DNA of 64,000 nucleotides, taken from contig UBNQ01000020.1 in the NCBI GenBank assembly GCA_900466875.1, positions 248,001 to 312,000 of the forward strand, read 5' to 3'. This DNA is from Hyphomicrobiales bacterium (GTDB lineage Bacteria; Pseudomonadota; Alphaproteobacteria; Rhizobiales; Rhizobiaceae). The position numbers and the translations under genes were made by a program. This document shows, piece after piece, positions 52,388 through 60,358 of the stretch (position 1 is the first letter of the stretch; every line of letters starts with the position of its first letter). The notes under the pieces were generated by a model. The model worked only from the letters and a program-made list of their open reading frames with translations. It did no database searches and was not told the origin of the DNA.

Positions 52388-52413
52388 GGTTCAATCAAGC
52401 AGGGAGCTTCGCG

Positions 52414-52584
52414 ATGGGCAAAGAAAGGGACGAATGGATCGCAGCCAGAGCCTATGAGCTTTGGGAGCAAGCCGGGAGACCGGATGGACAGGATCACGAG
52501 CACTGGTCTCAGGCAAGCAGTGAATGGGAAATCCGCGAGCAGGGCCAGCAATCGAAGTCGTCGTGGGACGATGAGGAATACTGA
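52414..52584 (+). CDS. DUF2934 family protein (second copy)
   Basis: A 56-residue DUF2934 protein: IAARAYELWEQAGRPDGQDH, then EHWSQASSEWE. It is shorter than the copy at 30664-30906. CAGGGAG precedes the ATG. Probably co-transcribed with DUF892. Confidence 0.85.
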   Translation: MGKERDEWIAARAYELWEQAGRPDGQDHEHWSQASSEWEIREQGQQSKSSWDDEEY

Positions 52585-52634
52585 GCGACCGGTGAATGCG
52601 CTCATGTGGGATTAGCCGATACTAGCGACGCAAA

Positions 52635-52656
52635 AGAGGCGCCTTTCGGCGCCCTC
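52635..52656. terminator. Terminator between convergent genes
   Basis: AGAGGCGCC, TTTC, GGCGCCCTCT: a stem with one bulged base between the DUF2934 and BON-domain genes. Confidence 0.6.
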
Positions 52657-52673
52657 TTCGGTTCGACTTATGT

Positions 52674-52949
52674 TCACGAGGCTAGCGGCGCGGAACAACT
52701 CACGCGGAAAATCACCTTTTCCGCTCCAGCGATGTCAGTTGCGACGTTCATCGCGCGATAATAATCGAGCTGATTTCTCACGGCACCAGTCAAAACGATG
52801 CAGTTACCCTCTATATCCACGCAGATGTCTGAGCCTGTGAACTTGGGCAGATGCCGCAGTTCAGCCTCGATCGCCGCCTGACGGGCGGATACTGCGCCGT
52901 CGGCGCCAAAGGTGAAAGCGTTCGTATCGTGAAGGCTGCTCAAAAACAT
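52674..52949 (-). CDS. BON-domain protein
   Basis: A 91-residue protein. The BON fold is seen in AAIEAELRHLPKFTGSDICV, then IVLTGAVRNQLDYYRAMNVA and AEKVIFRVSCSA. No signal peptide, so it is cytoplasmic rather than an OsmY-type secreted protein. AGGAG lies eight bases before the ATG at 52949. Confidence 0.85.
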   Translation of the reverse strand: MFLSSLHDTNAFTFGADGAVSARQAAIEAELRHLPKFTGSDICVDIEGNCIVLTGAVRNQLDYYRAMNVATDIAGAEKVIFRVSCSAPLAS

Positions 52950-52982
52950 ATGGAATGCTCCTAACATGAATGTCAGATGAAC

Positions 52983-53008
52983 AACCAGTTACCTTTCATT
53001 TATGTTCC
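52983..53008 (-). promoter_or_regulatory. RpoE2/EcfG-type promoter of BON gene
   Basis: On the minus strand GGAAC (53004-53008), 19 bases, TT (52983-52984), 34 bases before the ATG at 52949. Confidence 0.55.
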
Positions 53009-53142
53009 CGAGTTCTTTCGCGAACCCGGAGCTAGCGTGAGCATGATGATGACCGCGACGTCCTGTGTAAAGGCGCGACAGTTGCCGCCTTACGTCATAC
53101 GACCACGCGGCCTTTTCCCGACTTCGACACTGAGCCGAATTC

Positions 53143-54834
53143 TTACGCTGCAACCGACGCCGGGTCTTGCGTGTGACTAGAGCATCGGGCTTTACGACTA
53201 CGCAGCGGCCTCGCCAAGTCGGCAATAATCGAAGAGGCAACAGTTTCTCCGAGCTCTGCCGCGCTTGTGATGCCCTGAACGAACGGCCGCTTGTGCAGGA
53301 GATAGGAGACTGCAGGGATGTACAGTCGTCGAACAGGCCGTATGCCTGCCACAAGCGGTCGGCACTGACCATCTACACAGATACCGCCGGTGCGTACTCG
53401 CCCCCCGCTCGAGGTCACCGTTAAGTCCGGAGAGACGAGACCGGCATCTTTCAACCCCACAAAAGGGAGATCGTCGGCCGAAAGGTTTTTTTGTCCTGTG
53501 GCATCAATAAATGTGTCGAACACAAAGGTGCCGGAATCGCACGTCACGCGCGCGCCCTGGTCTAGTCCATCGGTTGAAACGTCCGCTTGCTCGCCAAGAG
53601 CAACAATCTCCAGACAGTCAGCTCGGTGAAGCGCCAGGAGCCGTTCAATCGATAGATGGGGTACCGTGGCGTAATCGTCGGCAAAAATACCTTTGAACGA
53701 GCGATTGAAGCGGTCAAGATCGTCCGCCGTGAAATGCCTAACCGCGCTCTCGATGATCTCATGAGTGATCAGGATGGCGTAGCGCCAGGCTACCGTATGC
53801 TTGGACGCGTAGTTTCGCTTCGCTTCCGCCAGATTTGTCGCAGCCCATTCGAACGGATCGCGTTTGTCCCTCACCCCGTAATAGGCGACGGCAAAGGTGT
53901 CGGCCGTTAACTCGTCCAGCTTGATGCGCTCGGCGTAGTCTGGATCGGCGATCGCGAGTTCTGCCTTGAACAGGTCGAACACGTCGTTCAACAGGCCACT
54001 GCTGCCAAGAATAATGCGTTCCTTGACAGCCGCGGCCGTGCAGAACTTGGCCTGTTCGTAAGGTATCGGGAAATAGAAATCAGCCTCGGGGAGCAGACCC
54101 TTGCGTGACATCATCGTGATATGAAGATGATTATCGGTGCCTTGGCCGGTGTAGACCAGTTTCCCATCACCGTCCCGACTGAACCGACCAAAAGACGCTG
54201 CCAGGGTCACCGCCGCATCGATAGCACTCAGCGAGGTGCCGAGGACACCGATTTTCCCACTTGAGATAGATTCCAAAGCTGTAGCCGGCCACGGCGCGTC
54301 GAAATAGCCCGGCGATGTTTCGGGCTCCTGCACAAAGCTATGGCCCGTCGCAACGACAACATAATCAAAGCTCTCACGGGTAGCGCCACCTTCGATCTCG
54401 ATATCAAAGGCTGGGCCGACCGGGATGATGTCACTTACGGCGCAATTTTCTCGAACTTTGATGGCATGCCTTGCAGCCGTCCCACGGGCAATAAGCTCAT
54501 CGAACTGGGCGCGGAAATAATCACCGATCACGACGCGCGGATAGAACGCGCGATCAGAAATCTCGTCTCGCAGAATTCCGGCTTCAGTCAGATACCCGTT
54601 TGATTGGGTCGCTATCCACTCAGCAAGCGACATGGGCAAAGGCGGAATTTCGATGCTGGGAATATTCGACAGCATCGTCGGCGCATTGATGCAGCGCTGG
54701 TAGGGCGTTCCTTTGCCGGCCACGTCCGCGGATTCGAAGATGACGATGTCGAGAGGCTGGTTGCAGGTGATGAGGGTTTGGAGAGAATAGAAGGCCGTCG
54801 GTCCAGATCCGACGATGGCAACGCGTTTACGCAT
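53143..54834 (-). CDS. FAD/NAD(P)-binding protein (YdhS/FAD-NAD-binding family)
   Basis: A 563-residue flavoprotein: an N-terminal Rossmann motif RVAIVGSGPTAFYSLQTLI, TPYQRCINAPTMLSNIP typical of the FAD_NAD_binding family, a second nucleotide motif GKIGVLGTSLSAIDAAVTLA and a late FIDATGQKN. The family resembles HpnW/YdhS and some ornithine monooxygenases; the substrate is unknown. AGGAG precedes the ATG at 54834. A perfect GGAAC-N16-CGTT promoter places it in the stress group. Confidence 0.85.
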   Translation of the reverse strand: MRKRVAIVGSGPTAFYSLQTLITCNQPLDIVIFESADVAGKGTPYQRCINAPTMLSNIPSIEIPPLPMSLAEWIATQSNGYLTEAGILRDEISDRAFYPRVVIGDYFRAQFDELIARGTAARHAIKVRENCAVSDIIPVGPAFDIEIEGGATRESFDYVVVATGHSFVQEPETSPGYFDAPWPATALESISSGKIGVLGTSLSAIDAAVTLAASFGRFSRDGDGKLVYTGQGTDNHLHITMMSRKGLLPEADFYFPIPYEQAKFCTAAAVKERIILGSSGLLNDVFDLFKAELAIADPDYAERIKLDELTADTFAVAYYGVRDKRDPFEWAATNLAEAKRNYASKHTVAWRYAILITHEIIESAVRHFTADDLDRFNRSFKGIFADDYATVPHLSIERLLALHRADCLEIVALGEQADVSTDGLDQGARVTCDSGTFVFDTFIDATGQKNLSADDLPFVGLKDAGLVSPDLTVTSSGGRVRTGGICVDGQCRPLVAGIRPVRRLYIPAVSYLLHKRPFVQGITSAAELGETVASSIIADLARPLRSRKARCSSHTQDPASVAA

Positions 54835-54873
54835 TCGGGGCTCCTGCAGCACGGGGCGCACTGCGCGACCTAT

Positions 54874-54898
54874 AACGATGTCAACGCGATCGCGTTCC
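54874..54898 (-). promoter_or_regulatory. RpoE2/EcfG-type promoter, perfect form
   Basis: On the minus strand GGAAC (54894-54898), 16 bases, CGTT ending at 54874, 40 bases before the ATG at 54834. Confidence 0.7.
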
Positions 54899-54978
54899 AG
54901 CCGTGTGCGAGGGATCTTTTCCGCATTGATGGCCGTTGACCGCTGCGTTGATAACTATTGTAACGAAGGAGACAAAAC

Positions 54979-55185
54979 ATGGATATTCATCACGATCGTG
55001 CAGCCTGTAACGATTGCGCTTTTTTTGAAGATCATGGGACCGAAAGACAGCACACCGATGACGGCGGACTCTGTCGGTTCAACCCTCCGGTCACCCAGCC
55101 GGATGCCAACGAGCGCGGATTGTGGCCAGTCGTTGCGGCCAATGACTGGTGCGGTCATTTCGCGCGTGAACATCGTCAGCAGTGA
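54979..55185 (+). CDS. Small cysteine-containing hypothetical protein
   Basis: A 68-residue protein starting [20 protein letters not shown], then [20 protein letters not shown] and [13 protein letters not shown]. Four cysteines (CxxC, C, C) with conserved-looking surroundings suggest a small metal or iron-sulfur site. AAGGAG precedes the ATG. No family name recalled. Confidence 0.7.
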   Translation: MDIHHDRAACNDCAFFEDHGTERQHTDDGGLCRFNPPVTQPDANERGLWPVVAANDWCGHFAREHRQQ

Positions 55186-55216
55186 TGATTGTCGACTCAG
55201 GTCAATCTTCCATGTG

Positions 55217-55245
55217 AAAAGGCCCGGTTTAAACCCGGGCCTTTC
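55217..55245. terminator. Intrinsic terminator, bidirectional
   Basis: AAAAGGCCCGG, TTTAAA, CCCGGGCCTTT: a strong stem with A- and T-tracts between the convergent genes ending at 55185 and 55283. Confidence 0.8.
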
Positions 55246-55282
55246 CGTTAAGACGGTAAGCTGCCGAATTAGGCGATGACGC

Positions 55283-55810
55283 TCACTTGTCGAGGTCCTG
55301 AGCCATCTTGTAGTGGTGCTCGAGCGCTGGTAGGGTGCTCGCGGCCCAGGCCTTCAGGTCAGCGTTCTCGCCTTCCTCTGCATAGCGCTTGAACAGGTCG
55401 ACGGCGTCCTCATGGGCCTCGACCTGGTCATCGATATATTCCTCGCTGAACTCCGCACCTTCAAGTTTCGCTAGCTCGTCGACCTCTTCCTTGTGGTCTT
55501 CGGTGAGTGCTGTCACAGGCTTGCCCTGAACCTTGCCGCTGGTGATGAGGCCCTTCAGCTCACCCGTCGTTTTCTCGTGAGCGGTGATCATTTCCTGCGC
55601 AAACTTCTTGGTTGCGTCGTCACCCTTTTGCAGCGCGATCTTGCTGGATTCGATTTCGAAGAGGTCGCTGGCCGAGGCCTGCAGGATGAAGTCTTCCGTC
55701 TTGGGTGCGACGCCGAGCACGGAATTTACCCCGCTGGACTCGGTTGCTGACTGTGCGAGAGCCCCGCTCGCAATCAGAGCAAAGGCGGAAGTGAGAATGA
55801 CCTTTTTCAT
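55283..55810 (-). CDS. DUF4142 periplasmic stress protein (second copy)
   Basis: A 175-residue secreted protein, paralogous to 15893-16420 with identical length: signal peptide MKKVILTSAFALIASGALAQ, then FILQASASDLFEIESSKIAL, ITAHEKTTGELKGLI and the identical ending LEHHYKMAQDLDK. It lies twelve bases downstream of a ferritin-like gene and shares its RpoE2/EcfG-type promoter. Confidence 0.92.
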   Translation of the reverse strand: MKKVILTSAFALIASGALAQSATESSGVNSVLGVAPKTEDFILQASASDLFEIESSKIALQKGDDATKKFAQEMITAHEKTTGELKGLITSGKVQGKPVTALTEDHKEEVDELAKLEGAEFSEEYIDDQVEAHEDAVDLFKRYAEEGENADLKAWAASTLPALEHHYKMAQDLDK

Positions 55811-55821
55811 TGCTGAGTTCC

Positions 55822-56271
55822 TTAAAGCGTTTTGGCGGCCGTTTCGAACCAGGCACGATGGCGAAGCTCGTTCTGGTGCGCTTTCATGAAAAATGCCTTG
55901 GTTTCCGGAAGAGCATCCTCGTGCTGCGAGGCGCGCTCGTAGGCGGTGACCGTATCGTCCTCATTGGTCTTCATCGCCTTGAGGATCGTGCTGTCGCCGA
56001 AGAGATCGGCAAGAGCCACCTTCCCCGTCGTGAGAATCTTCTTCATGTCACCCTTTGTCGGTGCCTCCACACCCGCTTCCCGCGCAATCTCATTCAGGGT
56101 TGCAAGGTGCTGGAGATGGTCCTGACGGAAGGTTTCAACTTCTGTACTCAGAAGTTTGTCGTCGAGTCGATCAATGGTAGACTCGTATGCCGCGATCGCA
56201 TCATGTTCGAGATAGATCAAATCCTTGATCAGTTTGCCGAACTCGGCTTCATTGCCAACTGTGGTAACCAT
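55822..56271 (-). CDS. PA2169/DUF2383 family ferritin-like protein
   Basis: A 149-residue four-helix bundle: LIKDLIYLEHDAIAAYESTI, FRQDHLQHLATLNEIAREAG, TNEDDTVTAYERASQHEDAL and KAHQNELRHRAWFE, with the E-E-H carboxylate/His pattern of a di-iron protein. GGAGG precedes the ATG at 56271; the longer upstream frame is not needed. Expected to bind iron or act in oxidative-stress protection. Confidence 0.92.
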   Translation of the reverse strand: MVTTVGNEAEFGKLIKDLIYLEHDAIAAYESTIDRLDDKLLSTEVETFRQDHLQHLATLNEIAREAGVEAPTKGDMKKILTTGKVALADLFGDSTILKAMKTNEDDTVTAYERASQHEDALPETKAFFMKAHQNELRHRAWFETAAKTL

Positions 56272-56300
56272 CGTGACCTCCTTGGTTATCTGGACCAATG

Positions 56301-56325
56301 AATGCGCCGGGAGCCGCTTCGTTCC
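56301..56325 (-). promoter_or_regulatory. RpoE2/EcfG-type promoter
   Basis: On the minus strand GGAAC (56321-56325), 18 bases, TT (56301-56302), 30 bases before the ATG at 56271. The following interval to 56653 holds no gene that I can support. Confidence 0.6.
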
Positions 56326-56653
56326 CATTGCGCTCGTCGAGGATCTGCAATCGTTCAAGTTCACGGTAGGTCCTCTCCCCTTGGATTTCGATGCGATCTG
56401 CGCGTCTCCGCGGAATGCGGGATTTGACCGACCACCAAGCTGCGGGCTTGTTCTGCGATGGGAAGTCCATCGGAACCAGCTTTGCAGGCGTTACGCTGGT
56501 AACAAACGCTTAATTGCCGCACGAGAGACCTTTTGAGGTCGCTCACGACTGTTTCGATACCCTCAGCAAGGCTCCCGATGAGCTGACAGTACGAGGATCG
56601 CGAAACTTGTTGGCGACTTTTGGAAAGCGTGCACGCGATAGCCTTGATGAAAT

Positions 56654-57499
56654 CTAAACGCCCAGTGGGAGATTGATTTCGATATCGAGGCCGTCATCGA
56701 GCCACTGATAGGAGAGCGAACCGCGCAGACTTTTCACAGTCCGAGTGACGAGCGTCGAGCCAAAGCCGGTTTCGACCGGGGCTTCAAAAGCGGATGTCGC
56801 TCTTTCGCTCCAGATGACACGCAAAACATCAGTATTTATGAAAGTGACAAGCGACCGGCCTTCAGGCGCACGAAGCGCACCATACTTGGCGGCATTAGTC
56901 GCAAGTTCATGCAGTATGAGAGCAACACTGGCGATCTCCCTAGCCGAAACCATGATCTCCTCTGCGCCGATCACTGCGATCTTCTCCGCATTATCCTTAT
57001 GAGCATAGGGCGCGAGAATGTCGCTGAGAATTTGTTTGAGAGAGATCGCTGGCTGTTCGGCCTCGTTCAGGCCGAACGCCGGCTGGACAAGTTCGTGTGC
57101 CCGCCCCAACGCACGCAGGCGGCCTCTGACCTCAGATGCGTAATCTTCCACGTCGGTGGCCGTCCGTGCGCTGAGTGCCAACATCGAATCTGCCATAGCA
57201 AAGACGTTTTTCACCCTGTGAGTGAGCTCGCGCATAAGCAGGAGACGCTGCTCCTCTGCACGGTTCCGGGCCATTTCATTCTGATCACGGTCGATGGCGA
57301 CATATTTGAGGGTTACTGGTTCTGGGATAAGAACGAGAGAACCGAGAGTGATCAGCAGAAGAATGATGTTGCTGCTCAAAGGCAGTAGCGCCCGAGCCTT
57401 CCGGTCACAGCCGAAAGGGGTCGGCCTGAAAACCATCGTCCAGGCGCTGGAACTGGGTGTGATCGAGATAGACGGAGACCTTCGGATCGACCGTGTCAA
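56654..57499 (-). CDS. HWE-type histidine kinase, N-terminus uncertain
   Basis: The conserved part spans about residues 70-281: a coiled region (EEQRLLLMREL), phospho-acceptor THRVKNVFAMADSML, N-box ILHELATNAAKYGAL and GFGSTLVTRTVKSL. This is an intact HWE kinase core. One membrane helix lies just before it (LPLSSNIILLLITLGSLVLI). The first 40 residues are low-quality, with only a TTG at 57499, and protein-like fragments in other frames lie upstream, so the sensor part may have been lost by decay. It may feed the stress phosphorelay. Confidence 0.65.
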   Translation of the reverse strand: MTRSIRRSPSISITPSSSAWTMVFRPTPFGCDRKARALLPLSSNIILLLITLGSLVLIPEPVTLKYVAIDRDQNEMARNRAEEQRLLLMRELTHRVKNVFAMADSMLALSARTATDVEDYASEVRGRLRALGRAHELVQPAFGLNEAEQPAISLKQILSDILAPYAHKDNAEKIAVIGAEEIMVSAREIASVALILHELATNAAKYGALRAPEGRSLVTFINTDVLRVIWSERATSAFEAPVETGFGSTLVTRTVKSLRGSLSYQWLDDGLDIEINLPLGV

Positions 57500-58077
57500 A
57501 TGCAGGCTGACCGCTAGAGGTCAGGCAGTGGCAAAGTCCCTCTCGACAGATAAATCGACGCCTCCGGACCGGCCATCTTGTGCATTACTTTGAAAAGCGC
57601 TTCTGGATCCGATTTCCCGCAACTAGCTCCCGGTCGTCACAAACGGCGGCAATGGTGCGGTCGAATAGCAAGGTTTGATCGGGTTCTAAAGGCATATAAG
57701 AAGCCGCGCGTTTGCGCAGTGACGCGCGAAGTTCAGGTTGCGAGCATATCGTGTGAAGCATAGCGATGCTCGTTCGTCCTGTTTCGCAGGGGGGACTCGT
57801 GGCAATTCTCATCCGTCACCGCCGCCTGGCAAATGGGTACGGTAAAGGACGCTAGCACGAAGGGGGGTGGTTGTTGAATTACGGAATCGTGACGGTTCAG
57901 ATCCCACGGGGACTGCCCGCCGTATGCAGGCCGTGCAAAAGCCCCTAGGTATTCACAGTAAGCGCATTCAGCAAGCGGTAACCGTCTCCTAAAAAACGGC
58001 GTCTAGTTGCTTGGCCCGAGCGTTGTTAGGTAACTTCTGCACCCTACCTTCGAATCAACTCGTACTGGTAGGCCCCC
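57500..58077. other. Intergenic region with gene fragments
   Basis: No intact gene is supported. Short protein-like fragments in different minus-strand frames (for example RIQKRFSK near 57585 and SVYLDHTQFQRLDDGFQAD near 57420-57490) suggest remains of the 5' part of the adjacent kinase gene or of another gene. The last 200 bases before 58078 should contain the promoter of the GGDEF-EAL operon; no GGAAC site was found there. Confidence 0.4.
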
Positions 58078-59709
58078 ATGAATGCCTTAGCGCCGTTTCT
58101 AATTCCACTCGACGTCGATCCGCAAGCTGCTCCTGATCCAAGACACATCTTGAAGCTGCTGCCGCGTCCTGTGCTGATAATTGGATCTGACGGTGTAATA
58201 ATATATGCTAATCAGGCTAGCGAACTATCGTTGAATGCCGTCACAGGTCGCGGTGTCTCTGAGCTCTTTCCATCCTATCACGCGGACCTCGTGAGAAACG
58301 GCAGCTATACCACCCTTCTTAGGTCAAATAGAGGCGATTTTTTTGAGGCTGTTTTCGCTCCTCTAGATGAACAGCAGTATGTCATCGATCTGCGACCTTG
58401 CATCGAAGCTCCAGCCACGCACCCGCAAGATAATTTCGACGAGTTGACGGGGCTTGTTAAACGCAATTCGTTGCTGTCGCACCTCTCTTGTGCACTCGAC
58501 GGCGGCCAAGCTTCGTCGTCCGTCGCTATTCACTGCCTTGATCTCGATCGCTTCAAGATGGTCAACGATACACTTGGACATTCGGTCGGCGACCTACTTT
58601 TGAAGAAAGTTGCCGATCGGCTGAAAGCTGCATGTCGTCCGGATGATGTTGTGGCCCGTCTCGGCGGTGACGAATTTGTCGTCCTGCAGCACGATGTTGA
58701 GCATACCGCAGCAGCAGAGACGCTGGCTGCGCGTATGTGCGATCTTATCGGCCGCACATATGTCATCAATGGTAACACGATCAACATCGGAACCAGTGTC
58801 GGCATTGCCATCGGCGCCGATCCGTCCATCCAGGCAAGCGATCTTCTTCGAAACGGTGATCTAGCTCTTTACGAAGCCAAAAAGGCCGGACGCGGCCGGT
58901 TTCGCATATTTGAACCCGGCATGGATGCGCTTCTTCTTCAACGCCGCGAAATGGAGATCGACCTGCGCCGTGCGCTGGCCTTGAAGCAGTTCAAGCTAAA
59001 TTACCAGCCGTTTGTCAATGTCGTTACCAACCGCGTGGACGGTTTCGAGGCGCTCCTGCGATGGGAGCACCCGGTCAACGGCAACATTCCGCCTCTTTCC
59101 TTCATTTCGCTCGCTGAAGAAAACGGGCTAATCGTTAAGATTGGTGAATGGGTGATGAGGACTGCGTGTATCGAGGCGATGTCCTGGCCGCAAGAGTCGG
59201 TCGTGGCAGTCAACGTGTCGCCGCTGCAGTTCAAAGCAGATACTTTGCTTGAGACAGTCGCTAGCGCACTCAATCGGTCGGGTTTACCGGCTCACCGCCT
59301 TGAAATCGAGATTACCGAGGGCGCATTGCTCGACGATACGGACAACGTGATCCAAACACTCAATGCTCTGCGCAATCTCGGCGTCAAGATATCGATGGAC
59401 GATTTTGGCACTGGCTACTCTTCGTTGAGTTATCTGCAGAAATTTCCCTTCAACAAGATCAAAATCGATCGGTCATTCGTTGCCGGTAGCGGCGCCGACA
59501 GTGAAGCGATTCTGCGCTCCATCGCCAGTCTCGGCACCAGCCTCGGTATGGCCATCACCGCCGAGGGTGTCGAGACCGCCGAGCAGATGGCTCGGATCCG
59601 GGGCGAGCGCTGCACCCACGCTCAAGGCTATCTCACTGGCCGGCCGATGAGCATGGATCAAATCCCTGCGTTCCTAGCCGAAAACAACCTGAAAGAAGGG
59701 GCTTTGTAA
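58078..59709 (+). CDS. PAS-GGDEF-EAL c-di-GMP turnover protein
   Basis: A 543-residue soluble protein. PAS covers about 20-105 (LLPRPVLIIGSDGVIIYANQ). The GGDEF domain (about 115-285) has an intact RLGGDEFVV catalytic loop. The EAL domain (about 295-540) has FEALLRW, the metal site EITE and DDFGTGYSSL, and AEGVET. Both activities look possible. The stop overlaps the start of a BLUF gene (TAATG), so a blue-light receptor is made in coupled fashion with it. Confidence 0.95.
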   Translation: MNALAPFLIPLDVDPQAAPDPRHILKLLPRPVLIIGSDGVIIYANQASELSLNAVTGRGVSELFPSYHADLVRNGSYTTLLRSNRGDFFEAVFAPLDEQQYVIDLRPCIEAPATHPQDNFDELTGLVKRNSLLSHLSCALDGGQASSSVAIHCLDLDRFKMVNDTLGHSVGDLLLKKVADRLKAACRPDDVVARLGGDEFVVLQHDVEHTAAAETLAARMCDLIGRTYVINGNTINIGTSVGIAIGADPSIQASDLLRNGDLALYEAKKAGRGRFRIFEPGMDALLLQRREMEIDLRRALALKQFKLNYQPFVNVVTNRVDGFEALLRWEHPVNGNIPPLSFISLAEENGLIVKIGEWVMRTACIEAMSWPQESVVAVNVSPLQFKADTLLETVASALNRSGLPAHRLEIEITEGALLDDTDNVIQTLNALRNLGVKISMDDFGTGYSSLSYLQKFPFNKIKIDRSFVAGSGADSEAILRSIASLGTSLGMAITAEGVETAEQMARIRGERCTHAQGYLTGRPMSMDQIPAFLAENNLKEGAL

Positions 59710-60149
59710 TGGCCGACGGAATTTACCGGCTCATTTACTACAGTCGCAATCATATTGCGCGAGACGAAGGGGCATTCGCCACTGATATTGAAGAAATCTT
59801 GGAGAAAAGTCGGGCAAACAACAGACGAGACAAGATCACGGGAGCGCTACTTTTCAACGGCGGCTGCTTCGCACAAGTTTTAGAAGGGCCACTCAGCAAG
59901 CTAGAGGCTGCGTTCGAACGCATACAGCAAGACGAGCGGCACGGTGATGTGTCGGTGCTCGCCTTGGACCAGATTGATCACCGGTCCTTTCCGAACTGGG
60001 CGATGAGCTTTATTGGCATCTCAGATGTTCATGGGAAACGCTTTGCCGGAATAGGCGTTTCAAGCGGTTTCGACCCCGCTCGGTTAGGTGGCGATGCGAT
60101 CTATTTGTTACTAAAAGAGCTCGCCATCGAAGAAGAAGACGCCGCCTAG
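59709..60149 (+). CDS. BLUF-domain blue-light photoreceptor
   Basis: A 146-residue stand-alone BLUF protein: the flavin-contact Tyr in YRLIYYSRN, Asn in ITGALLFNGG, Gln in CFAQVLEGP and the Trp/Met-containing FPNWAMSF. The C-terminal helical extension (about 95-146) may contact a partner. Coupling to the GGDEF-EAL gene implies light control of c-di-GMP turnover, as in BLUF-EAL fusions such as BlrP1 but split into two proteins. Confidence 0.95.
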   Translation: MADGIYRLIYYSRNHIARDEGAFATDIEEILEKSRANNRRDKITGALLFNGGCFAQVLEGPLSKLEAAFERIQQDERHGDVSVLALDQIDHRSFPNWAMSFIGISDVHGKRFAGIGVSSGFDPARLGGDAIYLLLKELAIEEEDAA

Positions 60150-60358
60150 CCGCTCACCACCTTAGTTGCGTTAGTAAGAGCTTAACTTCTGTCCCGCTTC
60201 CATTACCACTGAGTCGTGTCTGCGCCCACAGAAAGACTTGAGCTCGAAGGTCTCGCAGGATGTGGCATCACCGAAGAAGACACGAACAGCCTTCGGCAAT
60301 CGCAATGATAATTTATTCGCCATCCGCCCGGCGACTCCTCGAAGATCGCGTTAGGCAA

